Source of the DNA: SZUA-35 sp965530755
GTDB lineage: Bacteria; Actinomycetota; Acidimicrobiia; Acidimicrobiales; SZUA-35
Direction of reading: 5' to 3'
Length of the DNA: 64,000 nucleotides
Assembly: GCA_965530755.1 (NCBI GenBank)
Contig: CBESNA010000004.1
Location: forward strand, 77,284 to 141,283
The notes under the pieces are model-generated. The model was given only the letters and a program-made list of their open reading frames with translations. It was not told the origin of the DNA and did no database searches. Made by a program: the position numbers and the translations under genes. Of this stretch, positions 41,539 to 50,375 are shown one piece after another (the first letter of the stretch is position 1; the number at the start of each line of letters is the position of its first letter).

Positions 41539-43593
41539 TCAGAACAGCCGACGAGCCAGATAGGTGAACTCGAGCGCCGATCGCTTGGCGGCCTCGCGCT
41601 GGTTCGCCGCTGCAGAGTGTCCGCCATCGATGTTCTCGTAGTAGAGGAACGCCAGGCCATCGTCCTCGAACCGTTTCGCCATCTTCCTCGCATGTCCGGG
41701 ATGCACACGGTCGTCCTTGGTCGAGGTCACGAAGAACGGAACGGGATACGGCTTCGACGGGTCGACGTTGTGGTACGGCGAGATCGTCTCGAGGAAGGCC
41801 CGCTCGTCCGGCGTCTCGGGCGACCCGTACTCGTCGACCCAGGAAGCTCCGGCCAGCAGCAGATGGAAACGCAGCATGTCGAGCAGGGGAACCTGGACAA
41901 CGACGGCCTCCCACAGGTCGGGTCGCTGATTGAGCATCACACCCATCAGGAGCCCCCCGTTCGAACCGCCCATGATGCCCAGGTGCTCTGGCGTCGTCAG
42001 GTCACTCGCGATCACCGACTCGGCCACGGCAACGAAGTCGTCGTAGACCCGCTGGCGCTTTCCCTTGAGGCCGGCCTGGTGCCACTCTGGGCCGAACTCG
42101 CCACCGCCACGGATGTTGGCCAGGACATACGCGCCGCCTTGTTCGAGCCACAACCGTCCGATGGTGCCGCTGTAGGTCGGACCAAGTGAGATCTGGAAGC
42201 CGCCGTAGCCGTAGAGCAGCGTCGGCGTCGACCCGTCGAATGGCACATCGCTGCGTCGGACGACGAAGTACGGAACGACCGTGCCATCGGTCGACGTCGC
42301 CGACAGTTGCTCGATCATCAGGCCGTCGGTCTCGAATGTCGCAGGCAGCGTCTTGACCGGACTGACCTCGCCAGTGGCGAGGTCGAAGGTCAGGAGCGAG
42401 CTCGGGGTGAGGAAGTCCTCGTAGTTGAAGAAGACCGTCGGCTCGTCCTTGTCGGCGAAGGCGATGGCGGCCTGCCCGGTCCCAGGAAGGTCGACCGGTG
42501 TGGTGGCCCAGCCGTCACCTGTCTCGCCGAACGACCGCGGCTCGATCCGCAGGATCTTGGCAACGACGTTGTCGTTGATCGACAGCAGGCAGGCACCTCG
42601 AGCGACGGCGATGCCGTTCACGGCTTGGCGCTCACCGGGCCGGAACACGAGCTCGACCAGGGGCAGTGCGTGGTCGGCCAGGAACGAGTCGAGGTCGAAC
42701 GCCACGAGATCACCAGACTCGAACGCGGTATCACCGGCTTTCCAGTCCTGTTCCAGAGAGAAGACGAAGCGACCTCGGTAGATCCCGTTCGGCGTCGACT
42801 TCGGCGGGATCGGCCACTGGATCGGTCCATCGTCGGTGAACAACCAGTAGGTGGAAGTGAAGAAGGTGTCGGACTGCACCGCTCCGGTGAGCATCGTGCC
42901 GTCCTCGGTCTCGAGCGTGAACGGCCACACACCAACATCGGTTGACCGTCCGCGGGTCATCTCGACCGCATCGGCCATCGGTGTGCCCCTCGACCACTGT
43001 TTGACCACCGCTGGATAGCCGGACTCAGTGACGGTTCCCTCGCCCCAGTCGGTGGCGAGCAACACGGTGTCGTCGTCGACCCAGCTCAGCCCCTGCTTTG
43101 CCTCGGGTGTGATGAAGCCGCCATCCACGAAATCGCGCCGGTCGATGTCGAACTCGCGCTGAACAACAGCGTCCTTGCCACCATCGGACAGCGACACCAT
43201 GCAGCGCCACCGGGAGGAGCCGTGCGTCCGATGCACATTCGCACCCTTGAAGACCCAGTTCGCTTCCTCCGCTGCGGCCAGCGCATCGACGTCCAACACG
43301 GTTTCCCATTCCGGCTCGTCGGTCGCATAGCTCTCGAGCGAGACGCGACGCCAAAGTCCTCTGACGTGCTCGTCGTCCTGCCAGAAGTTGTAGACCACGC
43401 CGTCTCGGACGGTGCCGTATGGAATCCGATCTGCTGACGTGGCGACCTCGAGGGCAGCTGCATGGAAGCCGTCGAAACGCCGATCGGCTTGGAGTTCGGT
43501 CAGTGTTCGATGGTTCTGCGATCGCACCCACCTGAGGGCATCGTCGCCTTCGACCTCTTCGAGCCAGCCATGGAGATCGCCTACGTCGGTCAC
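41539..43593 (-). CDS. Prolyl oligopeptidase family serine peptidase (S9A)
   Basis: 684 residues from GTG 43593. An N-terminal LHGWLEEVEGDDALRWVRSQN is typical of prolyl oligopeptidases; a propeller domain follows. The C-terminal alpha/beta hydrolase has Ser544 (MGGSNGGLL), Asp in TKDDRVHPG (627/628) and His659 (DGGHSAA). Cleaves small peptides after Pro; cytosolic. The start is chosen because TATCCT lies 6 nt before it and because longer versions overlap the SRPBCC gene; it lacks a ribosome site. Confidence 0.87.
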   Translation of the reverse strand: MTDVGDLHGWLEEVEGDDALRWVRSQNHRTLTELQADRRFDGFHAAALEVATSADRIPYGTVRDGVVYNFWQDDEHVRGLWRRVSLESYATDEPEWETVLDVDALAAAEEANWVFKGANVHRTHGSSRWRCMVSLSDGGKDAVVQREFDIDRRDFVDGGFITPEAKQGLSWVDDDTVLLATDWGEGTVTESGYPAVVKQWSRGTPMADAVEMTRGRSTDVGVWPFTLETEDGTMLTGAVQSDTFFTSTYWLFTDDGPIQWPIPPKSTPNGIYRGRFVFSLEQDWKAGDTAFESGDLVAFDLDSFLADHALPLVELVFRPGERQAVNGIAVARGACLLSINDNVVAKILRIEPRSFGETGDGWATTPVDLPGTGQAAIAFADKDEPTVFFNYEDFLTPSSLLTFDLATGEVSPVKTLPATFETDGLMIEQLSATSTDGTVVPYFVVRRSDVPFDGSTPTLLYGYGGFQISLGPTYSGTIGRLWLEQGGAYVLANIRGGGEFGPEWHQAGLKGKRQRVYDDFVAVAESVIASDLTTPEHLGIMGGSNGGLLMGVMLNQRPDLWEAVVVQVPLLDMLRFHLLLAGASWVDEYGSPETPDERAFLETISPYHNVDPSKPYPVPFFVTSTKDDRVHPGHARKMAKRFEDDGLAFLYYENIDGGHSAAANQREAAKRSALEFTYLARRLF

Positions 43594-43599
43594 CGAGCC

Positions 43600-43605
43600 A
43601 GGATA
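43600..43605 (-). promoter_or_regulatory. -10 element for the S9 peptidase gene
   Basis: TATCCT on the minus strand, 6 nt before GTG 43593. Confidence 0.42.
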
Positions 43606-43627
43606 GAGCGACCGTACGAGACGCAGA

Positions 43628-44440
43628 TCAGGCCGACGGTCCGCCGTCCTCGAACCATGCTCTCCAGAGGGGGTCGTCCCGTTCGGCTGCACTTGCGCCT
43701 TCAGCTCCATAGAGATAGAGCCAGACCGACACCATCGTCTGATCACCGTGTCCTTCGGCCGCGACGAACCCGGTGCCAGAGGCCGGCGTGTCGATGAGCA
43801 GGGTGTACCGGGTCGGCGTGGCCTGCACCACGAGACCGGACATGGGCGGTGCACCGGAGGAGTCGTGAACCGTGATGCGGTCCCCGCCGTCGGCGTCGTT
43901 CGGCACGCCCAGGCGATCGGTCAGCGCTTTCCAGGCGCTGGCGGCGTCGATCGGCCACATGGCCGTCGGGAGCATCGCCGTCGCCGGTTCGGGAGCGAAG
44001 TACTCCAGATGCAGACGGAGGTTGGTCAGGAAGATGGCCCAGCCCTCGGTCATTGCGTCGTACTGCGCATCCCACTCGCCGCCGTCGCCGAAACCGGAGT
44101 TCACGAGACGCACGATGCAGGTCCCGCCTTCCTTCGCTTCCACCAACCACTCGAAGGCAAGACCCTCACCCTCTGTCTCGCCGCTGAACACGACGCGGTG
44201 CGGTGGCTCCCACGCTGCCACCTTGCCATCGACCTGCATCTCGGGCCCGGGTCCGAACGACGCCGTTGCTGCGCCGCCCTCACGCTCCTCGACCCGATGG
44301 GGGACGTACCACGACGAGATCCCGGGACCGGTTGCGATCGCCTGCCATACCTCCTCGACAGAACCTGGCACCTCGATCTGCATCTCGATGGACCGGGGAA
44401 CAGGATCCGGTTCGGGAGTCTCGGTGGTGTCGGTGGTCAT
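43628..44440 (-). CDS. SRPBCC (AHSA1-like) protein
   Basis: 270 residues. VPGSVEEVWQAIATGPGISSWYVP is the START-like (SRPBCC) N-terminal helix and strand, with GPGPEMQVDGKVAAWEPPHRVVFS and TEGWAIFLTNLRLHLEYF as typical helix grip elements; the C-terminal half looks like a second such domain. Binds a hydrophobic ligand or acts as a chaperone cofactor. Its ATG overlaps the ArsR stop (ATGA), the well known ArsR-SRPBCC pair, in which the regulator controls its partner. Confidence 0.85.
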   Translation of the reverse strand: MTTDTTETPEPDPVPRSIEMQIEVPGSVEEVWQAIATGPGISSWYVPHRVEEREGGAATASFGPGPEMQVDGKVAAWEPPHRVVFSGETEGEGLAFEWLVEAKEGGTCIVRLVNSGFGDGGEWDAQYDAMTEGWAIFLTNLRLHLEYFAPEPATAMLPTAMWPIDAASAWKALTDRLGVPNDADGGDRITVHDSSGAPPMSGLVVQATPTRYTLLIDTPASGTGFVAAEGHGDQTMVSVWLYLYGAEGASAAERDDPLWRAWFEDGGPSA

Positions 44441-45033
44441 GTTTGATCCTCTCGGGTCGGTGGGAGAGCAGCAGGATGAGCGGCCACGAGAAGCCGGTGC
44501 CAGCGTCCGCCGGCCGCGCCCTCGTCGTGATGGCGAGCGGCCAACTCTGCGACTGCAGACGCGAGCTCTTCTGTGAAGGCCGCCCTCGATTCGGCAGAGC
44601 CGAACCGTATCGACGTGTCGATGGTGAGGGTGGCGAGGGGCTGTCCGGCGGCGTCAGCGGCCATTGCCATCGCTCCGACCTCCTCGATCAGTTGCGAGGC
44701 TGAGGCCAGCAGGTACGAGGTCGACAGACGGTCGATCCGGTCGGGATCGGCGGCGATGACTCCGAGCACCCTCGGCGACAGCACGTAGCCACGGGCCGAC
44801 GCCTGGAGAACGCGTTCGGTGAGGCCGCGCCTTGGCCGCTCCTCGACGAGGTCGACGAGGCCGAGACCTTCGAGCGTCCGAAGGTGATAGTTGAGCTTCT
44901 GCCGAGGCTCGTCCAGGATCGGGGCCAGACTCGATGCCGAGCCCGGCTGCTCGAGAGTGGTGAGGATCCTGACCCGAAGGGGGTCGAGCATGGCGACCGC
45001 AGACTCGATGTCGTCGATCACCTGAAGGTCCAT
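44437..45033 (-). CDS. ArsR-type winged-helix regulator
   Basis: 198 residues. A winged-helix domain at the N-terminus: LDPLRVRILTTLEQPGSASSL, then LNYHLRTLEGLGLVDLVEER (about residues 15-70). It is longer than classical ArsR proteins, with a C-terminal helical extension that may dimerise or bind ligand. No obvious metal-binding Cys pair. It is first in the two-gene unit with SRPBCC; its promoter carries a long perfect inverted repeat. ATG at 45031-45033. Confidence 0.87.
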   Translation of the reverse strand: MDLQVIDDIESAVAMLDPLRVRILTTLEQPGSASSLAPILDEPRQKLNYHLRTLEGLGLVDLVEERPRRGLTERVLQASARGYVLSPRVLGVIAADPDRIDRLSTSYLLASASQLIEEVGAMAMAADAAGQPLATLTIDTSIRFGSAESRAAFTEELASAVAELAARHHDEGAAGGRWHRLLVAAHPAALPPTREDQT

Positions 45034-45048
45034 CACGATGGGCAGTGT

Positions 45049-45076
45049 GATATTGACAACTCGCCTTGTCAATATC
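45049..45076. promoter_or_regulatory. ArsR operator and promoter
   Basis: GATATTGACAA-N6-TTGTCAATATC: perfect 11-bp arms, 16 nt upstream of the ATG of the regulator. On the minus strand TTGACA (in the first arm) is followed after 17 nt by CACACT (-35 and -10), so the repeat spans the -35 and spacer. The repeat's far end overlaps the last codons of the methyltransferase gene. Confidence 0.82.
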
Positions 45077-45890
45077 GGGCGGCGACCTCGAAACGGCATG
45101 TGGCCAAAGTCATGACGAGAGGGCGCACGACCGATCCGCCCATGTACGCAACGAGCGCCCCGAGTTCCTTCACCATCGCCGTCCGTTGATCGACGGCCAT
45201 CGAAAGGGGTCCGCTGAAGGTGAGCAGCAACTTCTCGTAGGCCTCGGCCGAGTACGTCTGGTCCCACCGATACCGATCCAGTGTCAGATCGCGACAGCGG
45301 TGATCGTCCTCCATCCGAGCATGAATGTCAGGGACGGCAGCCTCCGGGCTCGGGGTCGATCCTCTCCCTTCCTGCCCAAACCGGGCGTAGATCGGACGAG
45401 CCGCCTCGAAGAATCCGGCGTCGACGTCGCTGGCAACCTGGATCGTGTCGATCACCGCCAATCGACCCTGGGGCCGGAGCCACTGCGCTGGGCGGTGCAG
45501 CTGTTGGGCCCGAGTGATCCAGTGGTAGGCAGTTGCCGACACCACGGCGTCGACGCTCGACGGTTCGATCGCCACCGCCTCGAAGTCGCCGACTTCCACC
45601 TGCAGTTGCCCAGCTGCGACTGGCTCCGCCAGACGAGCGGACAAGCACGCTGCCAGGCTCGGCCCGAGCTCGATGGCGCGGACCTCGGCACTCCGTTCGA
45701 GCATCGGGTCGGTGGCGACGCCGGTGCCCGGGCCTACTTCGAGGACGCACGGCTCCTCGGGGAGCAGTTCGAACAATCGATCGAAGAGCACCGCCGGATA
45801 GCGAGGGCGTGCTGCGTGGTAAATGCCGGAGGACTGATCGAACGTGCGACGAAGGTCGCCACCGAAGGTTTCAGGCCCAGTTCTCCTCAC
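45069..45890 (-). CDS. Class I SAM-dependent methyltransferase
   Basis: 273 residues from GTG 45890. DQSSGIYHAARPRYPAVLFDRL precedes the SAM motif VLEVGPGTGVATDPM (about residue 50). Similar to methyltransferase type 11 proteins. The start overlaps the stop of the enoyl-CoA hydratase gene (GTGA), so they are coupled; its stop overlaps the ArsR operator. The acceptor is not evident. Possible small-molecule methylation. Confidence 0.84.
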   Translation of the reverse strand: MRRTGPETFGGDLRRTFDQSSGIYHAARPRYPAVLFDRLFELLPEEPCVLEVGPGTGVATDPMLERSAEVRAIELGPSLAACLSARLAEPVAAGQLQVEVGDFEAVAIEPSSVDAVVSATAYHWITRAQQLHRPAQWLRPQGRLAVIDTIQVASDVDAGFFEAARPIYARFGQEGRGSTPSPEAAVPDIHARMEDDHRCRDLTLDRYRWDQTYSAEAYEKLLLTFSGPLSMAVDQRTAMVKELGALVAYMGGSVVRPLVMTLATCRFEVAARY

Positions 45891-46672
45891 TGGCCGAGGA
45901 ACTTCGGAGACCGTCGCTCCGCCATTGCTGCCACACCCTCCCGCCAGTCCGCCGTCTGGCGGAGCTTCGTCTGTTCATCGAGTTCGTGAGCCATGGCCCC
46001 GATCGCTGCATCGGCCAGCCCGGCGCGGAGGGTGGCACGAATCGAGGCAACGGCGAGGGGCGCTGAACTCGCAATCTCGAGCGCCATCTCGCGAGCCCGC
46101 GATCGCAGCTGATTCTGATGGACGAGGCAATCGATGAGACCGATGTCGAACGCTTCCTCGCCGGTGTAGCGGCGTCCGGTGAAGAGCATCTCCTGTGCCT
46201 TCTGCTGACCGATGACACGGGGCAGAGTGACCGAGAGTGCGAATCCCTGGTGGAAGCCGAGCTGGGCGAAATTGGCCGAGAACCGGGCTTCCTCGCATCC
46301 GACACGGAAGTCGGCAGCCATGGCCAGTCCCAAACCACCGCCGATGGCCGCGCCCTGCACGGCGGCCACCACCGGCAGAGGTTGAGCGAAGATGCGTCCG
46401 GCCTGGGCGTAGAGGTCGCCTGGCAACGCTTGATCGCCATTCGAACCGTTGAAATCGGCACCGGCGGTGAAGTGCTTGCCCTGGCTGCACAGAATGACGC
46501 ACCGAGCTCCGACCTCGAGCACACGATCGAGGGCATTGGCGATCGCTTCGACCAGCGCAGTGTCGAAGAAGTTGTTCGGTGGTCGGCGCAGCTCGAGTGT
46601 CGCGACGTGGGCCGAGTCGACGCTCACGGCGAGTTCCCCGTCGATCAGAGAAAAGTTCTGCGGGTCGGTCAT
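45887..46672 (-). CDS. Enoyl-CoA hydratase/isomerase family protein
   Basis: 261 residues. Crotonase oxyanion hole parts GKHFTAGADFNG and GAAIGGGLGLAMAADFRVG, and ARFSANFAQLGFHQGFALS where the catalytic Glu normally found is Asn/Phe rich. The catalytic residues are thus not all obvious, and hydratase activity is not certain. ATG at 46670-46672, with AACGAT 6 nt upstream. Divergent from the PAP2 gene 107 nt away. Confidence 0.85.
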   Translation of the reverse strand: MTDPQNFSLIDGELAVSVDSAHVATLELRRPPNNFFDTALVEAIANALDRVLEVGARCVILCSQGKHFTAGADFNGSNGDQALPGDLYAQAGRIFAQPLPVVAAVQGAAIGGGLGLAMAADFRVGCEEARFSANFAQLGFHQGFALSVTLPRVIGQQKAQEMLFTGRRYTGEEAFDIGLIDCLVHQNQLRSRAREMALEIASSAPLAVASIRATLRAGLADAAIGAMAHELDEQTKLRQTADWREGVAAMAERRSPKFLGQ

Positions 46673-46779
46673 CGCCTGATCGTTGCCCAATCGAAGCCGG
46701 CGCGCCACCTGTCCCAAGTGAGCGACCGTGCCGACCGGGCGACTCTGCCGACCGACACCGATTGGTACATTCGCGGACA

Positions 46780-47643
46780 GTGTTCGCAGCGATCGTTCCG
46801 TGGCCGACCTGGCAGCAAGCATGGGCCGCATCGGTCGCGCTCGGCATCGCGTACGTGATACTCCGCCGACAACGACCCACGAGGCTCACCGAAGCGGTGC
46901 TGCCGGCCGTCTACGAGCTGATCGTGCTCACCGGCCTCTACGGGTTCTGGCGAACGGCTCGGAAGCTGCCGCTCGCCCAGTCGGAGGGAGCGATGGAGCG
47001 AGCGCGCGACATCGTGGATTTCCAGAATGCCATCGGTCTACCGACCGAACTCAGCGTTCAGCAATGGGTCCTCGGACACGACACGCTTGGATGGCTCTCG
47101 GCCGCCTACTACGCCGGAATGCACGTTCCGAGCATCTTCGCGTTCCTCATTTGGTTGTTCTGGCGACATCGGGACGCCTTCAAGCCGTGGCGTAACGTTC
47201 TAGCCCTCACAACCCTTGGCTGTCTGGTGATCCGGTTCTGGCGAGTGGCTCCGCCCCGCTTTCTCGTCGATCTCGGCTACCAGGACCTCTCCGAAATCCA
47301 CAACCTCTCGGTCTACGGGCCGGTCGGTTCCGGTGTCTCCGGACAGTTCGTCGCCATGCCGTCCATTCACGTGGCTTGGGCGGCGGTCATCGGTTTCGCG
47401 ATCGTCGCCGCCGGCGCGAGCCGATGGAAATGGCTGTTCGCCGCCCATCTGCCGATCACGTTCTTCGTGGTCTCGGCGACTGGTCACCATTGGTGGCTGG
47501 ACAGCATCGTGGCCATCGTTCTCGTCGTCGTCTCGATGGTGATCGATCGGAGCGCTCGTCGTATCTGGTCGAGAGCGGCAGCACGCCAGGAGTCGGGACC
47601 GTCGGCCGATCCCCAACTTCTCCTGTCCGACACCCACGACTAG
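46780..47643 (+). CDS. PAP2 superfamily membrane protein
   Basis: 287 residues, with about six hydrophobic segments. The three PAP2 phosphatase motifs are visible: RFWRVAPPRF, PSIHVAWA and HHWWLDSIVA, with the catalytic His pair. KLPLAQSEGAMERARDIVDFQ with the preceding segment resembles inositol-phosphoryl transferase / phosphatidic acid phosphatase-like actinobacterial proteins. Active site on the outer face of the membrane. GTG 46780 is the chosen start, 8 nt after a TACATT hexamer; the longer open frame is Arg/Ser-rich noise. Confidence 0.84.
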   Translation: MFAAIVPWPTWQQAWAASVALGIAYVILRRQRPTRLTEAVLPAVYELIVLTGLYGFWRTARKLPLAQSEGAMERARDIVDFQNAIGLPTELSVQQWVLGHDTLGWLSAAYYAGMHVPSIFAFLIWLFWRHRDAFKPWRNVLALTTLGCLVIRFWRVAPPRFLVDLGYQDLSEIHNLSVYGPVGSGVSGQFVAMPSIHVAWAAVIGFAIVAAGASRWKWLFAAHLPITFFVVSATGHHWWLDSIVAIVLVVVSMVIDRSARRIWSRAAARQESGPSADPQLLLSDTHD

Positions 47644-47705
47644 CGTCGACGACCGAACCCGTCATCGAGCGATCCTCGTTCGAGACCATCACCGAGGAGT
47701 TCTCG

Positions 47706-48878
47706 ATGCGCGAAGCTGTCTTCGTTTCCTACGCCCGCACCGGACTGGCCAAGGCCGGGCGCGGTGGCTTCAACATGACGCCGGCCATGTCGATGGCCGC
47801 CCATGCGATCAAGCACGCAGTCGCCAAGTCTGGCGTCGAGCCCGAGGCCGTCGAAGACGTCGCTCTCGGCAACGGTGCGCACGGCGCTGGAAATCTCGGT
47901 CGTCTCGCCGGACTGCTCGCAGGGTTGCCGGTCAACGTCGGTGGCAACACGATCCAGCGCCACTGCTCGTCCGGCCTCAACTCCATCGCTGTCGCCGCCA
48001 ACCACATCAAGGTCGATCAGGTCGATGTCGCCGTGGCCGGCGGCGTCGAGTCGATCACGATGCCGAGCCCCGGCATGGGCGGGGCTGCCAACATGGATCC
48101 GGCACTCGCCGAGATGTATCCGGCCGTCTACATGGCCATGATCGAAACGGCCGACATCGTGGCCGATCGCTACAACGTCTCGCGTGAGTATCAGGACGAG
48201 TACTCGTACAACTCCCAGATGCGTATGGCGGCTGCCCAGGAGAACGGTCTCTTCGAAGACGAGATCGTTCCCATGGAGACCAAGATGAAGATCGTCGACC
48301 GCGAGACCAAGGAAGAAACGATCGTCGACTACATCGTCGACGGCGACGAGTGCAACCGGCCGACGACCACGCTCGAGGGACTCGCCAAGCTCGGTCCGGT
48401 GCGGGGCGAGGGCAACTATGTCACCGCCGGCAATGCCAGTCAGCTCTCCGACGGCGCCGCAGCCGTGGTGATGATGTCAGACGAAGAAGCAAGCCGCCGC
48501 GACATCGAGCCCATGGGCGCCTTCAAAGGTTGGGCCGTCGCCGGATGCGAGCCGGACGAGATGGGCATCGGTCCGATCTACGCCGTGCCGAAACTGCTGA
48601 AGCGTCACGGCCTCACGGTCGACGACATCGACATCTGGGAGCTCAACGAGGCCTTCGCCAGCCAGTGCCTCTACAGCCGTGACACGCTCGGAATTGACCC
48701 GGACAAGTACAACGTCAACGGCGGCTCGATCGCCATCGGCCATCCGTTCGGCATGACCGGCACTCGCTGCGCAGGACACATCCTCCAGGAAGGAAAGCGT
48801 CGGGGTGCCAAGTACGGCGTCGTGACCATGTGCATCGGCGGAGGTCAGGGCGCCGCCGGGCTCATCGAGATCTACTGA
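47706..48878 (+). CDS. Thiolase (acetyl-CoA C-acyltransferase)
   Basis: 390 residues. Nucleophile Cys87 (IQRHCSSGLNSI), the base His in IAIGHPFGMTGTR and the second Cys in CIGGGQGAA near the C-terminus. Cleaves 3-ketoacyl-CoA or condenses acetyl-CoA. GAGGAG stands 6 nt upstream of the ATG. Immediately after the PAP2 gene, with an MFS gene next. Sits in a run of beta-oxidation genes on this strand. Confidence 0.92.
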   Translation: MREAVFVSYARTGLAKAGRGGFNMTPAMSMAAHAIKHAVAKSGVEPEAVEDVALGNGAHGAGNLGRLAGLLAGLPVNVGGNTIQRHCSSGLNSIAVAANHIKVDQVDVAVAGGVESITMPSPGMGGAANMDPALAEMYPAVYMAMIETADIVADRYNVSREYQDEYSYNSQMRMAAAQENGLFEDEIVPMETKMKIVDRETKEETIVDYIVDGDECNRPTTTLEGLAKLGPVRGEGNYVTAGNASQLSDGAAAVVMMSDEEASRRDIEPMGAFKGWAVAGCEPDEMGIGPIYAVPKLLKRHGLTVDDIDIWELNEAFASQCLYSRDTLGIDPDKYNVNGGSIAIGHPFGMTGTRCAGHILQEGKRRGAKYGVVTMCIGGGQGAAGLIEIY

Positions 48879-48912
48879 CTTCAGAACAAACCTCTCGTAC
48901 GGAGGAGCTGAC

Positions 48913-50223
48913 ATGCCCGATGCCAAGGCTCCCCTCGGCCGGTCCTACCAGAAGCTTTTCGGGGCCAGCACCGTCTCGAACCTGGGTGACGGCGTCGGCC
49001 AGCTGGCGTATCCCTGGCTGGCCTCGGCCGTCACCCGAAACCCGATGTTGGTTGCCCTGATCGCGGTCGCTCAACGGCTGCCGTGGTTGGTGTTCAGCCT
49101 CCCCGCCGGCGTGATCACCGATCGCCACGAGCGCCGAATGCTCATGGTGCTGTCCAACGCATCACGTGCCGTGGTGACGTTGGGAGTCGCGCTGTTGGTG
49201 CTCGGCCAGGGCAGCGGGCTTCCGTCGCCGGATCGACTCGACGACACCTCACTCGTGATCGACACCAACGTCGGGCTGTACCTCGTCATTCTGCTGGCGA
49301 CGATGGTGCTGGGCACGGCCGAGGTCCTGTACGACAACACGGCGCAGACGATCATGCCTTCGCTGGTCGACGAGTCTCAGCTCGAGAAGGCCAACGGCCG
49401 CCTCTGGAGTGCTGAGCAGGTCACCAACACGATCATGGGTCCGGCGCTCGGCGCCTTCCTGTTGGCGGTCACCTTCTCGATGCCGTTCCTGTTCGACGCG
49501 TTCTCCTTCGCCCTCTCCGCATTCCTGATCTTCCTTGTCCCGAAATCTTCCACGCCACGAAACACCACGGACCGCAAACCCTGGAAAAGCGAGTTGTCGG
49601 AGGGCTTCCGCTGGCTCTGGCAACACGAGCTCCTGCGCCCCTTGGCCGTCATCCTCGGTCTCCTCAATCTGCTGGGGACTCTGTCGGGGGCGACTCTCGT
49701 GCTCTACGCCCAGGAAGTGCTCGGAACGTCGACCATCGAGTTCGCCGTCCTGTCGACTGCCGGTGCCGTCGGCGGCATTGCCGGCGGTTGGACTGCCTCG
49801 TGGGTTGCCAAACGCCTCGGATCGGGCCCATCCCTCTGGGTCACGTTGATCGTCGGCGGAACGACGTCGCTCATCACCGGCCTCACTTCGCTGTGGCCGG
49901 TCGTCTGGGTGATGTTCGCCCTGTTCATGTTCGTGGCGGTGCTGTGGAACGTGATCACTGTGTCACTTCGACAGACGATCATCCCCGATCATCTCCTGGG
50001 CCGGGTCAACAGCGTCTACCGATTCTTCGCATGGGGCATGATGCCGATCGGGGCTCTCATCGGCGGCGCGATCATCCTCGTGGCCGAGGTCGTCTGGTCG
50101 AGAGAGATGGCACTGCGCCTTCCCTGGATCGTTGCCGGTGCCGGGCAGCTGGTGCTGCTCGCCTTCGCCGCACCCAGACTCACCACGGCAAAGATCGACG
50201 CGGCTCGGGCTGCCGCACCGTGA
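48913..50223 (+). CDS. MFS transporter
   Basis: 436 residues, 12 predicted hydrophobic helices. The TRPLAV-like segment GVITDRHERRMLMVLSNASR is the MFS loop 2-3 motif A, and the protein resembles the MFS_3/TMR (enterobactin-exporter-like) group. Likely efflux of a small molecule. ACGGAGGAG is a strong ribosome site 6 nt before the ATG. Sits 34 nt after the thiolase gene on the same strand, so may be co-transcribed. Substrate unknown. Confidence 0.85.
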   Translation: MPDAKAPLGRSYQKLFGASTVSNLGDGVGQLAYPWLASAVTRNPMLVALIAVAQRLPWLVFSLPAGVITDRHERRMLMVLSNASRAVVTLGVALLVLGQGSGLPSPDRLDDTSLVIDTNVGLYLVILLATMVLGTAEVLYDNTAQTIMPSLVDESQLEKANGRLWSAEQVTNTIMGPALGAFLLAVTFSMPFLFDAFSFALSAFLIFLVPKSSTPRNTTDRKPWKSELSEGFRWLWQHELLRPLAVILGLLNLLGTLSGATLVLYAQEVLGTSTIEFAVLSTAGAVGGIAGGWTASWVAKRLGSGPSLWVTLIVGGTTSLITGLTSLWPVVWVMFALFMFVAVLWNVITVSLRQTIIPDHLLGRVNSVYRFFAWGMMPIGALIGGAIILVAEVVWSREMALRLPWIVAGAGQLVLLAFAAPRLTTAKIDAARAAAP

Positions 50224-50283
50224 TCCCGCGACCCCGCGACCCAAGCACGCTGTTCTGCGTCACCAGACCCTCGGTCTTGTCCG

Positions 50284-50297
50284 CGTTCCGCGGAACG
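50284..50297. promoter_or_regulatory. Palindrome upstream of the enoyl-CoA hydratase operon
   Basis: CGTTCCGCGGAACG: perfect 14-bp palindrome, 14 nt upstream of a TAGGTT -10 candidate (50311-50316). Could overlap a -35. The 152-nt gap (50224-50375) otherwise shows nothing I can name. Confidence 0.4.
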
Positions 50298-50375
50298 GGA
50301 GGGTTCGAAGTAGGTTCTCGAAAGCCCGCGGCTGAACGGTCTGCGACCATCTCTCAACCCAGCACAGGAGCCTTC

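Noticed and set aside
50224..50375. Possible tRNA suggested by GGTTCGAAG near 50302
   Set aside because: The T-loop-like string has no matching acceptor, D or anticodon stems around it.
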